From NCBI RefSeq assembly GCF_900637865.1, contig NZ_LR134421.1:1-64000 (forward strand): a stretch of DNA of 64,000 nucleotides. Reading direction: 5' to 3'. A program made the translations under genes and the position numbers. The DNA comes from Legionella adelaidensis. Its GTDB lineage: Bacteria; Pseudomonadota; Gammaproteobacteria; Legionellales; Legionellaceae. Under the pieces are notes generated by a model that was not told the DNA's origin, ran no database searches, and saw nothing but the letters and a program-made list of their open reading frames with translations. Positions within the stretch are counted from its first letter, which is position 1. The number at the start of each line of letters is the position of its first letter. Positions 45,401 through 54,930 of this stretch are shown here, in pieces.

Positions 45401-46774
45401 CATGCTAATGACCTCATTAAAAGTTTTTTTCTTTAGATGGCGATACGGAAAAGCTTTTTTAATCAAATGAAATAATTCTTCCACTTTCCAATCTTCAGTC
45501 GCCACACAAGCAACAATTTGTTGCGCTAAAATATCTAAAGGTTCTTCTGGAATAATTAAATTGTCTAATTCGCCTTGTTTGATGGCATATACCAAAGATG
45601 CAGCCTCTACTAGCTCATCTCGTGTAGTTACAAAAAATTTCCCCTTGGAAATAGCTCCATACCAATGCCCTGCCCGTCCCACACGTTGTAATGCTACAGC
45701 AATAGACCGTGTAGATCCGATTTGACAGACCAAATCAATAGAACCTATGTCTATACCTAATTCTAAAGAGGCGGTAGCCACTAATGCTTTTAACTCGCCA
45801 TTTTTTAATTTACTCTCGGCTTGTAAACGAAGTTTTCTGGATAAGCTACCATGATGCGCCAATACGTTTTCTTTACCAATGCGCAGAGCCAAGTGATGGG
45901 CAACTCTTTCAGCCAATTTACGCGTATTGACGAATATAAGGGTAGACCGGTTTTTCTGAATTAATTGGGTTAAGCGATCATATATTTCATCCCACATTTC
46001 ATTTGAAGCTACGGGCCCAAGTTCACTCGAAGGGACTTCAATACTAAGTTCCAAGTGGCGTCTATTATCAATACTTATAATCTTAGGATTAGAATCTGCC
46101 GTATTTTTCATGAAATCCGCAACCAAAGAGAGTGGCTTTTGTGTTGCGGAAAGACTTATTCTATTGGGCTGCTTAACGGATAATTCGTCTAACCGTACTA
46201 GTGAAAGCAACAAATGGGTTCCTCTTTTACTATTAGCCAAGGCATGGATCTCATCAATAATTACGGTCTCTACATGACGTAGGTTCTCCCTGCTTTTTGC
46301 CGCGGTCAGTAAAAGATATAGCGATTCTGGAGTGGTAACTAATATATGGGGAGGTCTTTTGAGCATGGCTTGCCGCTCTTTAGCCAATGTATCGCCTGTT
46401 CGTACTGCCACATGGATACTATCCATGTGGATACCTTTTTTTACTGCTATTTCTTGTATTTCGGCTAAGGGTTTTAAAAGATTTTTTTGCACATCGTTTG
46501 TAAGCGCTTTTAAAGGTGAAACATAAACGACTTGAGTAACATGAGATAAACGCCCTTCCACCGCTTGACGAACTAGCTTGTCGATACAAACCAGGAAAGC
46601 CGCTAATGTTTTTCCGGAGCCTGTGGGCGCTGAAATTAATACGTTTTGATCTTGTAGAATAGCGGGCCATCCCTCAATTTGCGGTTCAGTTGGATTCGCA
46701 AAATAGGAATAAAACCACTCACGGACTAATGGGTGTGCCCAATTCAAAGTATCAGATAAATCTTTGGAAATCAT
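42485..46774 (-). CDS. lhr: Lhr-family DEAD/DEAH helicase
   Basis: 1429-residue ATP-dependent 3'-5' DNA/RNA-hybrid translocase of the Lhr group (E. coli Lhr is 1538). Motifs: Walker A APTGSGKTLAAF near residue 50, VVYVSPLKAL, TTPESLYLLL, DEIHALANSKRG (DEIH box), RISLSATQKPL, HHGSLSRKLR, TASLELGIDIG and QRVGRAGH. Beyond about residue 450 lie the Lhr winged-helix and beta-barrel domains and a long C-terminal half. Lhr cores act in DNA-damage repair; the C-terminal part in some bacteria binds RNA or a glycosylase. It is upstream of effector candidate 2 in the opposite order (both minus) and 7 kb from an exonuclease-ligase pair. Looks intact. Confidence 0.93.
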   Translation of the reverse strand: MISKDLSDTLNWAHPLVREWFYSYFANPTEPQIEGWPAILQDQNVLISAPTGSGKTLAAFLVCIDKLVRQAVEGRLSHVTQVVYVSPLKALTNDVQKNLLKPLAEIQEIAVKKGIHMDSIHVAVRTGDTLAKERQAMLKRPPHILVTTPESLYLLLTAAKSRENLRHVETVIIDEIHALANSKRGTHLLLSLVRLDELSVKQPNRISLSATQKPLSLVADFMKNTADSNPKIISIDNRRHLELSIEVPSSELGPVASNEMWDEIYDRLTQLIQKNRSTLIFVNTRKLAERVAHHLALRIGKENVLAHHGSLSRKLRLQAESKLKNGELKALVATASLELGIDIGSIDLVCQIGSTRSIAVALQRVGRAGHWYGAISKGKFFVTTRDELVEAASLVYAIKQGELDNLIIPEEPLDILAQQIVACVATEDWKVEELFHLIKKAFPYRHLKKKTFNEVISMLTEGIAGARSRYSAYLFHDKVHGIIKSRRGSRLTAITSGGAIPENGLFTVVAEPNEAIVGTLDEDFAVESNRGDIILLGSTSWKVKRIESARGRVLVEDAHGAPPSVPFWRGEAPSRTVELSESLSFLRKKISDMLPESMQITHELNKNKNILPAVAWLKEYCHLNEAGAEQVIQYLVEGRQILGTIPTQETVVIERFFDESGGMQLIIHSLFGARINKAWGLALRKRFCRSFNFELQAAATDNGINISLAEQHSFPLADVFNFLHPSTIKEVLVQAVLQSPLFTTRWRWDAMRSLALVRFRNGKKLPLNIIRMLSDDLLAAVFPDAAACQDNLVEKDLKLPNHPLINETMKDCLDEALDLHGLIKVLKKMKKGEIKCVAIDTPIPSVFSHEILNANPYAFLDDAPLEERRARAVEMRRILPNQLQNEIGKLDPKAIHAVQEQIWPDLRDADEMHDFLQTVVFFPVVEDSSENTLANKVFHESRKWDSFFNELKAQGRIVEATQNHFNYTVATEKTQVVKTIFPRTQFLSTFQKIIVEVDSREEAIVNAIQGWMHYLGPLSAHELAAFLHLDYNEVIQALHTLENSGTILRGNFKNSNEEEWCERRILARIHRLTLASLRKEIEPVTAAQFMRWLLNWQHLAPGTQLRGENGLLEIIRQLQGFEISANAWEREVFSKRIHGYQKEWLDNLCLNGLVGWRRLRTHPALTTIEMDPNTQPSYRRIQPTSITPITFFVRGESDWLSTTHPIKEDELQKVSSIGREIFSFLKENGASFFMDIVEGIGHLKSEIEMGLWELVSAGLITADGFDNLRALIDPKRRLGKRPRYLATPRVASGRWTLLKKVNRKSKEEQLESIGWLLLKRYGVMFRELLTREKINITWRELALTYRRLEERGEIRGGRFISGFLGEQFALPIAVDSLRAIKKEKEDGNLVTISAIDPLNLVGIILPGERQPILSKRSIVLQNGEQLLIN

Positions 46775-46826
46775 AAATACAGTGTAGATTAAATTTATCC
46801 AGTAAAAGAATTTTCTTTATATTTTA

Positions 46827-49778
46827 TTATAGGGTTAAGCCATTTGAATAATTCGAAACTGTTTCACTTTCAACGCAAGCTGAGGAAGCGATGTCGGCAT
46901 CAGCAGTATCTTTTTCTTTTGGTACAAGTGGACTACCGCCAGGAAGCGGAGCTTTCCTATTCAGCGGCGACATTGCCTGTTTAAGTAATTTGGTATAGCT
47001 ATTTTCAATTTGCTGAATGGTGTGGTTAGGATGAGGCACCCCAACGCTTTTTATAACATTGAAAGGAAATAAATATTCGCCCATTGATTTGAAAAAGAGA
47101 TGGACAGAAGCAAAAAAGTGGTGGAAAGAGTGGCCTAAATTGAAGTTTAAATTACTACAAATTCTCCCAATAGTAATAGCACTAATGAAACTAATTAGTT
47201 TAATAATAGAAGCTGAAAAGGAATAGCCTAAATAAAGGATTTCTCCGCCAAACAGGAGTAATTTTACCCCATCTTTTTTTAGCTTGTCGCCTAAAGAAAT
47301 CAAGGATCTTTTAATCGGGGCCAAAGAATTTTCACGATGTTGGATTTTAGCAATAGTGCTTAATACTAAAGCAATAAAAACTCTTAAAATGGCCGGTATA
47401 TACGAAAGTGGATTAGAAAAAATTTGAAAAGCAATGGAATGTTGCTCTTCAGGATATAAGATTTTCTTTAAAGATTTGCTGTCTTTTTCACTGAAATATA
47501 TTTCCAGGTGCCTATATAAAGTAAACAGCTTTTTAGGATCCATCTTAGGTAAATCACTTGCATGCTGGCAAAGCCAACGGGCTAATTGTAAGCGGGTAAG
47601 TTCCTGTTTATCTGTATTCAATAAAGTGGGATCAATAGTTAAAACCAGATAATTTTTTTCTTGAATTTCCGAGCTTAAGCCTTCATAAAGCAAAATGGCA
47701 AATTTAGCACCGATAAAGGGATAGCCCAATTCAGGAACTCTTCCTAAATCTTCTTTTAAATGATGACCTAACCAGGGAATAGGATGCCCGGCTATACCAT
47801 TAGTTAAAACATATCCTAATGAGTAGGCAGCAGAAATATAGGCTCCAACAGTAAGAGGATCTTCACCCACTTTATAAAGGGTCTTCATAGTATTTGCTGA
47901 ACTTCCGTGCAGAAATGTATCCCAAGCAGCAGCAAAAAATTGTCCTTGAGTAGACCCCCCGGCTATAGCCGCCCCTTCTTTCGAAGACGCCATAGAGTAA
48001 GATAAATTACTTATCCAGTTAACATAGCGGGAACCTAGTAAAGAGGCTGTTTCTGCAGGTTTAAAAATTGCGGCTACGCCTAAGGCGTACCCTGTAGTAA
48101 ATACACAGCCACCGAAAGGGTCCTTGGCGAATAAATTGTGCAAAAATATGTTTGCAAAAGCATTTATCCCTTTGGTTATAGATAACAAGGGATCATTTTC
48201 TTCATCAGCGTTCAGAGGATAATCAATGCAAGCATACTTACTTTGTGCGGGTAGTTCGCGATCTTGATAGGCATAGCCGCATTCTGCAAGAATTTTTTGT
48301 AAGCGTGATTCTTCTTTGCTATGCATGAGTATAAGATCATCAGATAATTCTTTTAGTATATCGTCTAACGGGGATAGTGGCGTGGTGGCTTCCCAGTCGT
48401 TAATAATTTCGCCAGGCATACGTATTACCAGATCATCACGAAAATCTTCTACCCCATATAATAAATCTTTAATAACATTGATAATTTGGGTAAAAAATTT
48501 GAATGGTTTTTTCCATAATGGCTGATTGGGGCTTGCAAACTGTTGTAGTCTGGCACTATCAAGATGAAAGTCTTTATTTTGCCATGTTTCTACTTCTAAA
48601 GGATATGTTTTAAAAAAAATGCCAGAAACAATATTGAAACAATATTGACCTATACTTTTTAGGAATACGGAAAAGCTACGGTAAACTTTCCATCGTGTAG
48701 AATGTATCACATCAAGATCTTCGACCTCCCCCCCATTACAAACTTGCGGCTGATTATCACGATTAAATATAACCCTATCCCAACCTTCTATAAAACTAAT
48801 AGCGGTTAGCACCTCTCTTTCCCTTTGAGGAGATAATCCATCTTCTGTAAAATTATACGTTATTAGATCAGTTGCATTTTGGGAAAATATACCTTGATGG
48901 TTGGGGGAGATAGCATTGCAAAGATGTGGTCGATAATCTTCAATTTCCTTTCTGGCGTCCTCAATGCAATCATTTAACATCCCACGGGTGAGAGCAAAAG
49001 GCCTTTTTTGATTGAAGGTTAAATCTTGATTAATTCCTTGTAATTCATACAAGCCAAACATCATTTGTTTTCTAATAAATTGCAACAAGGAGTTTTTACC
49101 TTTTGCGTTCGTCGCTTCTCTCACGCGATGTATTTTTTCCAAAGAACCAAGATATTCAGTGGCTCTTTTAATATCAGCAGCCAGATCAGAATGAAGCGTT
49201 TCACATAATTGTAGGTCAAACTCTTTAATATCCTGAAAAGAAATTTCCAGGTTATCCTTAAGATCCTGTAATTTTTTTATATAATTTTTTATAGACTTTG
49301 TGATTTTATTGATGCCGACATCTCTATTAATTAGACATTCTATTTCTTGCAGTGCTTCGAAGCGATCTTGGTATAAATCCAGTAGTTTTTCTTTAATTTT
49401 ATAAGAGTTACTTATCATTCCTTTGGTAATGCGATTAATAGTAATGAGACGATATTCACCCAGCTTCCCTATCACTCGGCTGGTCAAAGCATGGGTATTG
49501 ATTACTCCGTACCGTACCGCTTTTCTTAACACACTGGCTTCAGTTTGCCATAGTAAAGCCTGAGGTGCGTCATTGTGTGAAATTAATTTAACAGTGTGTT
49601 TTGAATCAGGATGAGAAATAAATTTATCAAAAATAACTCTACGCTTGGAAGCGCCAATTCCTGGTACTGCAGAGGGCTCCACTAAAGACAAATGAACGGC
49701 TTCATTTATTAAGAACTGTCTATATTGCTCTCTGTTATATTCCGAAAGCAGTTTCTTTGCGCTAATTGAACGAAACAT
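46827..49778 (-). CDS. Large orphan protein, candidate secreted effector 2
   Basis: 983 residues from ATG 49778, chosen over GTG 49784 because AAAGAG spacing is better. No recognised domain. Residues 1-250 are charged helices, probably coiled coil (about 160-215, KKLQDLKDNLEISFQDIKEFDLQ, in part). Hydrophobic stretches sit near 370-385 and 560-590 (GGCVFTTGYALGVAAIF), then IPAILRVFIALVLSTIA and LLLFGGEILYLGYSFSASIIKLISFISAITIG near 820-890. The end is polar and Ala/Ser/Glu-rich (DADIASSACVESETVSN). No signal peptide. A host-membrane-inserting effector is inferred. A strong promoter stands upstream. Confidence 0.5.
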   Translation of the reverse strand: MFRSISAKKLLSEYNREQYRQFLINEAVHLSLVEPSAVPGIGASKRRVIFDKFISHPDSKHTVKLISHNDAPQALLWQTEASVLRKAVRYGVINTHALTSRVIGKLGEYRLITINRITKGMISNSYKIKEKLLDLYQDRFEALQEIECLINRDVGINKITKSIKNYIKKLQDLKDNLEISFQDIKEFDLQLCETLHSDLAADIKRATEYLGSLEKIHRVREATNAKGKNSLLQFIRKQMMFGLYELQGINQDLTFNQKRPFALTRGMLNDCIEDARKEIEDYRPHLCNAISPNHQGIFSQNATDLITYNFTEDGLSPQREREVLTAISFIEGWDRVIFNRDNQPQVCNGGEVEDLDVIHSTRWKVYRSFSVFLKSIGQYCFNIVSGIFFKTYPLEVETWQNKDFHLDSARLQQFASPNQPLWKKPFKFFTQIINVIKDLLYGVEDFRDDLVIRMPGEIINDWEATTPLSPLDDILKELSDDLILMHSKEESRLQKILAECGYAYQDRELPAQSKYACIDYPLNADEENDPLLSITKGINAFANIFLHNLFAKDPFGGCVFTTGYALGVAAIFKPAETASLLGSRYVNWISNLSYSMASSKEGAAIAGGSTQGQFFAAAWDTFLHGSSANTMKTLYKVGEDPLTVGAYISAAYSLGYVLTNGIAGHPIPWLGHHLKEDLGRVPELGYPFIGAKFAILLYEGLSSEIQEKNYLVLTIDPTLLNTDKQELTRLQLARWLCQHASDLPKMDPKKLFTLYRHLEIYFSEKDSKSLKKILYPEEQHSIAFQIFSNPLSYIPAILRVFIALVLSTIAKIQHRENSLAPIKRSLISLGDKLKKDGVKLLLFGGEILYLGYSFSASIIKLISFISAITIGRICSNLNFNLGHSFHHFFASVHLFFKSMGEYLFPFNVIKSVGVPHPNHTIQQIENSYTKLLKQAMSPLNRKAPLPGGSPLVPKEKDTADADIASSACVESETVSNYSNGLTL

Positions 49779-49806
49779 CAACACTCTTTCAAACTACTGG
49801 TGCAAT

Positions 49807-49835
49807 ATTATACATAACGTTATATGGTGATACAA
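49807..49835 (-). promoter_or_regulatory. Sigma-70 promoter for effector candidate 2, palindromic spacer
   Basis: On the minus strand TTGTAT (-35, 49830-49835) and TATAAT (-10, 49807-49812) are 17 bases apart. Within the spacer lies ATAACGTTAT (49814-49823), a perfect palindrome that could be an operator. The gene start is 28 bases downstream of the -10. Confidence 0.6.
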
Positions 49836-49956
49836 GCTTTGTGTAAGAACTACTCTTTCTTTCTATAGTATTCTTTTAACAAATCATTTAGTATTAAAAA
49901 ATTGCGAGCCTATTTCCTACCAGGCCGGGGTTTTTAAAGGAGACTGAAGAGGCATT

Positions 49957-51300
49957 ATGAGCAAGAATAAATACAACAATATTACTTTTGACTCACCCTA
50001 TTTTGTTTGGTTTTTAGGGGCTCTTTTTTTCTTTCTTGATTATATAGTTCGCGTATCTCCAAGTGTTCTTACTCCTGAATTAATGAAGTTTTTTCATGCT
50101 AATGCCTTTACTATCGGTGGTTTTTCTGCATTTTTTTATTATGCTTATATCGGCATGCAAATTCCTGTGGGTATTTTAGTAGACCGGTTTGGGCCCAAGT
50201 GGTTGTTAGTTATGGCTTCCCTGGTTTGTGCGTTTAGTACTTTCTTATTTGCAGGAATGAACAATATTACCGCTGGGTTTTTTAGCCGTTTTTTAATGGG
50301 GTTTGGTGCCTCTTTTGCTTTCGTCGGTACCTTAAAATTAATTTCTCTGTGGTTTAAACCGGAACGTTTCGCTTTTTTAGCAGGCTTCACCCAGGCGTTG
50401 GGAATGGTTGGTGCTATGGTGGGTCAAGGGCCGCTTGCATTAGTATCGCAGTCGATTGGTTGGCGAAGTACCATGTATGGGTTTGTGTTTCTATTCATAG
50501 TTATTGCATTGTTAGTATTTATTTTTGTGAAAGACAAGCGCTCCCCGCTTAAGTCAGATAATAGCCATACTATTGAAAAAATTAAAATTGGCCCTTCGCT
50601 TAAACTCGTGTTATCTAACGGGCAAAATTGGTTGAATTGCTTATTCATCGGGCTCCTCTACGCACCAAGCGCTTGTTTTGGCGAACAATGGGGTGCCAGT
50701 TTCCTTAGTTTAAATCAAAACATTTCTATAGCTGCAGCAGGACATGAAACGGGCATTATGTTTATTGGTTTAGCCATTGGTTGCCCTATTCTCGGTTTTA
50801 TTTCTGACAGGTTAAAGCGCCGCCTGGCAGTCATGCGAACAAGTGTCGTAATGTGTTTTATTCTTCTTACACTAGTTATTTATGGAAGATTTTTTGGATT
50901 CTTTATTTCACCAGCAGCTTACACTGCCATATTATTCGTCTATGGATTTTTTAATAGCGGTATAGTCTGTTCGTATGCTTTGGCCTCGGAAATTAACCCC
51001 CCGCATCTAACCGGTATGGCCTTGGGAATAACCAATATGGCTTCTGTTATTATTGGAGCATTAATGATTCCCCTGGTTGGATTCATTTTGGACCATTTTT
51101 CTACTTTTGTAATGGTTAATGAAATACCTATATTTGATATTAAAGGATATCAAATTGCTTTTGCCGCATTACCTGTGGGTTTTATCATTGCTTTCCTTAT
51201 CAGCTTTTTACAAAAAGAAACTTATTGTGAACGAAAAATAATTGATAATGTAGAAAAAAAAACAGCACAAGTTTTTGAAGAGGCATTAAAACCTTTATAA
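49957..51300 (+). CDS. Major facilitator superfamily transporter
   Basis: 447 residues with 12 expected helices. Family motif A between helices 2 and 3 is GILVDRFGPKWLL; the equivalent loop in the second half is GFISDRLKRRLAVMR. A helix-4 RFLMGFGASFAFVGTLK segment (in part) is a conserved MFS site. AAGGAGA lies 15 bases before the ATG, on the long side, with GAAGAGG closer. It is divergent from effector candidate 2 and monocistronic. The substrate is unknown; a small-molecule or nutrient role is the general expectation. Confidence 0.88.
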   Translation: MSKNKYNNITFDSPYFVWFLGALFFFLDYIVRVSPSVLTPELMKFFHANAFTIGGFSAFFYYAYIGMQIPVGILVDRFGPKWLLVMASLVCAFSTFLFAGMNNITAGFFSRFLMGFGASFAFVGTLKLISLWFKPERFAFLAGFTQALGMVGAMVGQGPLALVSQSIGWRSTMYGFVFLFIVIALLVFIFVKDKRSPLKSDNSHTIEKIKIGPSLKLVLSNGQNWLNCLFIGLLYAPSACFGEQWGASFLSLNQNISIAAAGHETGIMFIGLAIGCPILGFISDRLKRRLAVMRTSVVMCFILLTLVIYGRFFGFFISPAAYTAILFVYGFFNSGIVCSYALASEINPPHLTGMALGITNMASVIIGALMIPLVGFILDHFSTFVMVNEIPIFDIKGYQIAFAALPVGFIIAFLISFLQKETYCERKIIDNVEKKTAQVFEEALKPL

Positions 51301-51556
51301 TTAAAAAAAGCAGATTTGACAAGGACTGAGAGACCGCACTCTTTTTGTTAAACCTTAATTTATTTTTCACTCATCCATACCCTAATTTTCGCAATTGCTA
51401 TTTATCTCTAGATCTTCTTGCCTTTTTGCCAAGTTCTTCTATTATGTGCGCCAATGCTGTGAATAGATGTTGTTTGAATTTTATCCTGCAATGCAAAAGC
51501 AAAATGATGTTCTATTCTTAATTAAAGAAAAACAATAATAAATAAGGGAATATAGT

Positions 51557-53926
51557 ATGTTTAGCCCAGGCTTTGCCCCTACATTTCATAAAAACCATCC
51601 CATCAAAGAACGCTCACGTGCTGCTGGATTTAGTGTGGAAGATCAAGAAAGGCTTGTGCAATTAAAAGCTGCTTATTGTGAGCAACCCGGTTATGGAGCT
51701 CCTCCAGACTCATGGGGGCTAGATGAAAAACATAGACCTATTTATTTTAGTTCTTCTTCTAATTTCGCTCATTTTAGTGTAGCACTTCAGGGTGAAATTC
51801 TAGCGATAAATATAAAACCCGCACCTATTTGCCATGCCTTACGAGGAGTTTTCAATACTTTAGCAAAACTTTTTGATTCTCTTTCAAAACGAACAGAGGG
51901 GAGTATTCGCGCAGGGGGAGTGGAGGAAATGTTTTTCACCCATCTCGTTACCATGCTTATACAACTCTCGGCAAAACAATTTAATGAGGCTTCTACTTTA
52001 CAAGAAATTGAAACCTTAATTTCTTACTGTGAGAAGGTTAAGACAACCATTCTCAAACCAGAATCGAGTGAACGATTAGCCCGAAGGAATAATCCCATCT
52101 CTGCCTTGAACGAAGTAATTCTAAACCTTAAGGCGATTAAAGAGGTTTCTCAAGGACTTTGCCAAACGAATTTTCAATACAACTTGACCCAACTAGACAA
52201 CTCTATCTCCCATATGTCTGCGCAAGTTTTCAAAATAATGTATCTAATGTGTAGATCGGAATCGTTTACGCTTGAACTTGAAGTAATCCCATTTATTGAT
52301 ATGACCCAAACGCATAGGCCTGCAATAAGTGAGTTAAGAAGGAAGCGATTGCCCCACTGGCTTATGCAAGCATTAATCGCAGCGGGAGTTAGCGGTAATG
52401 ATTATCGCAGTAGTATAGCATCGCTGTCCTTAGAACAAATTGATCATTTTCTAGAAGGAGAGTGCCCAGGAGATCTGCCTTGCACACTACCCCCGGCGCT
52501 GCAAGATCCCACAAATCAGGAGTGGGGATACTGGGAAATTACTTTAGCTGATTCTGGAGAAATGGCCTCCCGGCTTAATAATATCCGCAACGTATATAGA
52601 AGTATTCTCCGCGTTTATAACTTACATGCAATGCTTAGCCAATGTAAAACGATTGGTGCAGCGTATGGAGAACACTGGCTTTTCATGAGCCCGGAGGGCC
52701 GTCAGATTACTGAAACTCTCGTATATGTTGCAAACAAAACATTCGAAGAGTTCACACGTTCATTTGATTTAGTTTGGACAGCTTTTTATGAAAGCATCCA
52801 AGCGAAAAAAGCAGCTGGTGCAATAAAGTCAGGCGATAAGGTTCTCAGTGCATTTGACAAAGCGTTCGCACAAAGAAAAGATTTCGGCAAATACCAACTG
52901 GAATTTAGTGAAGCTGCTGACGGTTTAACGCAAAGGCTAGCGGATATTAGATTAACTACAGTTGAATTTTATAGAACTAACGCATTACCAAATTCTTTAA
53001 TGGAATTTGTCCAATATTTCAGTGGAGAGAAAAGAGAAAGACTGCCTATCGATAGAGGAATTTCTCATATTGTTGAGATGCCGGCGCAAGCAGTAGATGA
53101 AGAACAGGCCCCGAAAAGAGTAGATTCGGAGGATACCACTGCGCGTATTCCTACTGCTCCCCCATTCATTTCTCTGCCAATGGGCAAGCCAACCGGGTTT
53201 AATAGTTTGCTTGAGAGAAAGTTAAATAAATCGGAATTCCCATTTACTCAAGTAGCGGCTGCATTATTTTCCACTGATCGCAAAGGTTCTTTGCCTTCTT
53301 CTGTACGTGCCTCATTGGCAATTGATGATGTCATTATTTCCCCGCAAACGCCTTTTCGCGATCCCCTGCATAGGCTAGTGTATGAAAAGTTTTTGCTTCC
53401 TAATAAAACTTCGGTAAAACGTCATAATATCTTTTCAATATGGTGGATTCCCAGTGAGTCCATGCCACAATTCCGACGCTTTTATGAGTCCGTTAATACA
53501 CTACTTAAATATATATACGCTCCTAATCCTCCTAAACACATTTCCGATGAACATTATTTTCTTGATATGCAGATGGTTAATCATTATTTACTGCAGGCGA
53601 TGGTTTATTATTATCAATATTATTGGGAGTCTGAGGATTTTGAATTTTGCGAGCAATTAATCAGAGATTCAGTACTTCAATTCCAAATTATGGGCGAAGA
53701 CAGTATTATCTTATCAATGAGTAGGGCAAACTCTGAGAATCTGTTAACAGAGAACACAGAAAGAGCTGATGAGGTGCGAAATCTCCCATTTTATTCTACA
53801 GCCCCGCAGCCTTTTGGTACTCCACGTAAGGCTTCAGTTACTGGGCAAATGCCGCCTATGGGAACCCCTCGTAAGGCTTCTTCTGCCTCAGATAAGGCCC
53901 CCCCGATAATAACTTCACCGCGGTAA
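51557..53926 (+). CDS. Large orphan protein, candidate secreted effector 3
   Basis: 789 residues, soluble, mostly helical, no signal peptide or recognised domain. Residues 1-530 are helical. A linker at about 515-570 is polar, with MPAQAVDEEQAPKRVDSED and Pro-rich APPFISLPM. Another helical block follows (about 580-740). The C-terminal 36 residues are Pro/Ser-rich with two copies of GTPRKAS (754-760 and 769-775). It has no close partner and may be secreted by a type IV system; that is inferred. AAGGGAA precedes the ATG by about 8 bases. Seven bases separate its stop from the ligase-associated exonuclease start. Confidence 0.5.
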   Translation: MFSPGFAPTFHKNHPIKERSRAAGFSVEDQERLVQLKAAYCEQPGYGAPPDSWGLDEKHRPIYFSSSSNFAHFSVALQGEILAINIKPAPICHALRGVFNTLAKLFDSLSKRTEGSIRAGGVEEMFFTHLVTMLIQLSAKQFNEASTLQEIETLISYCEKVKTTILKPESSERLARRNNPISALNEVILNLKAIKEVSQGLCQTNFQYNLTQLDNSISHMSAQVFKIMYLMCRSESFTLELEVIPFIDMTQTHRPAISELRRKRLPHWLMQALIAAGVSGNDYRSSIASLSLEQIDHFLEGECPGDLPCTLPPALQDPTNQEWGYWEITLADSGEMASRLNNIRNVYRSILRVYNLHAMLSQCKTIGAAYGEHWLFMSPEGRQITETLVYVANKTFEEFTRSFDLVWTAFYESIQAKKAAGAIKSGDKVLSAFDKAFAQRKDFGKYQLEFSEAADGLTQRLADIRLTTVEFYRTNALPNSLMEFVQYFSGEKRERLPIDRGISHIVEMPAQAVDEEQAPKRVDSEDTTARIPTAPPFISLPMGKPTGFNSLLERKLNKSEFPFTQVAAALFSTDRKGSLPSSVRASLAIDDVIISPQTPFRDPLHRLVYEKFLLPNKTSVKRHNIFSIWWIPSESMPQFRRFYESVNTLLKYIYAPNPPKHISDEHYFLDMQMVNHYLLQAMVYYYQYYWESEDFEFCEQLIRDSVLQFQIMGEDSIILSMSRANSENLLTENTERADEVRNLPFYSTAPQPFGTPRKASVTGQMPPMGTPRKASSASDKAPPIITSPR

Positions 53927-53933
53927 TTGTTGC

Positions 53934-54930
53934 ATGCAGTTGGGAGACTGGTTAATTACAAAAAAGCAAGGATTATATTGTATACCAGGGGATTTCTATA
54001 TTGACCCTTCATCTCCCGTTTCCACTGCAATTATAAGTCATGCTCATTCCGACCACGCATGTGCCGGACATGAAAAGGTATTTGCCACTCCTGCTACTAT
54101 CTCCATTATGAAGATTCGTTTTGGTGATGGATGTGCAAAAGATTATTTTGAAGTGTCTTATAATCAGCAAACTCAGCTCAATGGTGTAAGCCTCACTTTT
54201 ATTCCTTCAGGGCACATTTTGGGAAGTGCACAAATAGTAATGGAATATGCGAATCAAAAAATTATTTTTTCTGGAGATTATAAAAGAGCTATTGATCCTA
54301 CCTGCGAGCCGTTTAATGTATGTTCTTGTGATGTTTTTATTACAGAGGCAACTTTCGGATTGCCTGTTTTTCAACATCCCGCTATTGAAGATGAATTAAC
54401 CAAGTTACTCTCTTCACTACATATTTTTAATAATTTTTGTCATTTGCTAGCGGTATATCCTATTGGTAAATGCCAGCGAATTATTAAAACCTTGCGGCTT
54501 ATGGATTATCAACACACACTTTATTTGCACCCTTCTCTTGAAAAATACTGTAATTATTATCAATCAATAGGAGTGGATTTAGGTAGTTTACAAAAAATAG
54601 AAAGTTTAAAAGATATGCAGGGTAAGATTGTATTCTGCCCTCCTTCTGCCTTGCAAAGCTAAATGGACACGGGTAGTAGACGTGCGTATGGCTATGGCCT
54701 CCGGGTGGATGCAAATACGAGCACGTGCCAAGCAAAAGCAAATAGATTTACCTCTGGTAATATCTGATCATGCCGATTGGAACGAACTTATTAAAACGAT
54801 TGTAGAGATAAACCCTAAAGAAGTCTGGGTTACCCATGGGCAAGAAGAGGCACTTGTTTATGCCTTAAGACAGCTTGGAATGAAAGCTAAATCATTACAT
54901 TTATTAGGTTATGATGAGGCCGATAAATGA
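53934..54930 (+). pseudogene. Ligase-associated MBL-fold exonuclease, frameshifted
   Basis: Metallo-beta-lactamase/beta-CASP-like nuclease that pairs with ATP-dependent ligases. The N-part (242 codons) has the zinc motif SHAHSDHACAGH, FIPSGHILGSAQIV and IIFSGDYKR. At 54660 an extra T makes a TAA right after PPSALQS; the remainder resumes in the +1 frame (KWTRVVDVRMAMASGWM, ISDHADW and VWVTHGQEEAL), and all family motifs are present. Restoring the frame gives about 331 residues, a normal length. The 3' end overlaps the ligase start (ATGA). It may be a recent inactivation, a sequencing error or a +1 recoding site. Confidence 0.8.

Noticed and set aside
42804-46670. Several ORFs on either strand within lhr
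   Set aside because: They are shadows of a continuous 1429-codon frame with all helicase motifs.
51480-51556. TTCTTAATTAAAG upstream of effector candidate 3 as a PmrA box
   Set aside because: Only one half-site; a PmrA box needs two CTTAATATT-like repeats in direct orientation.
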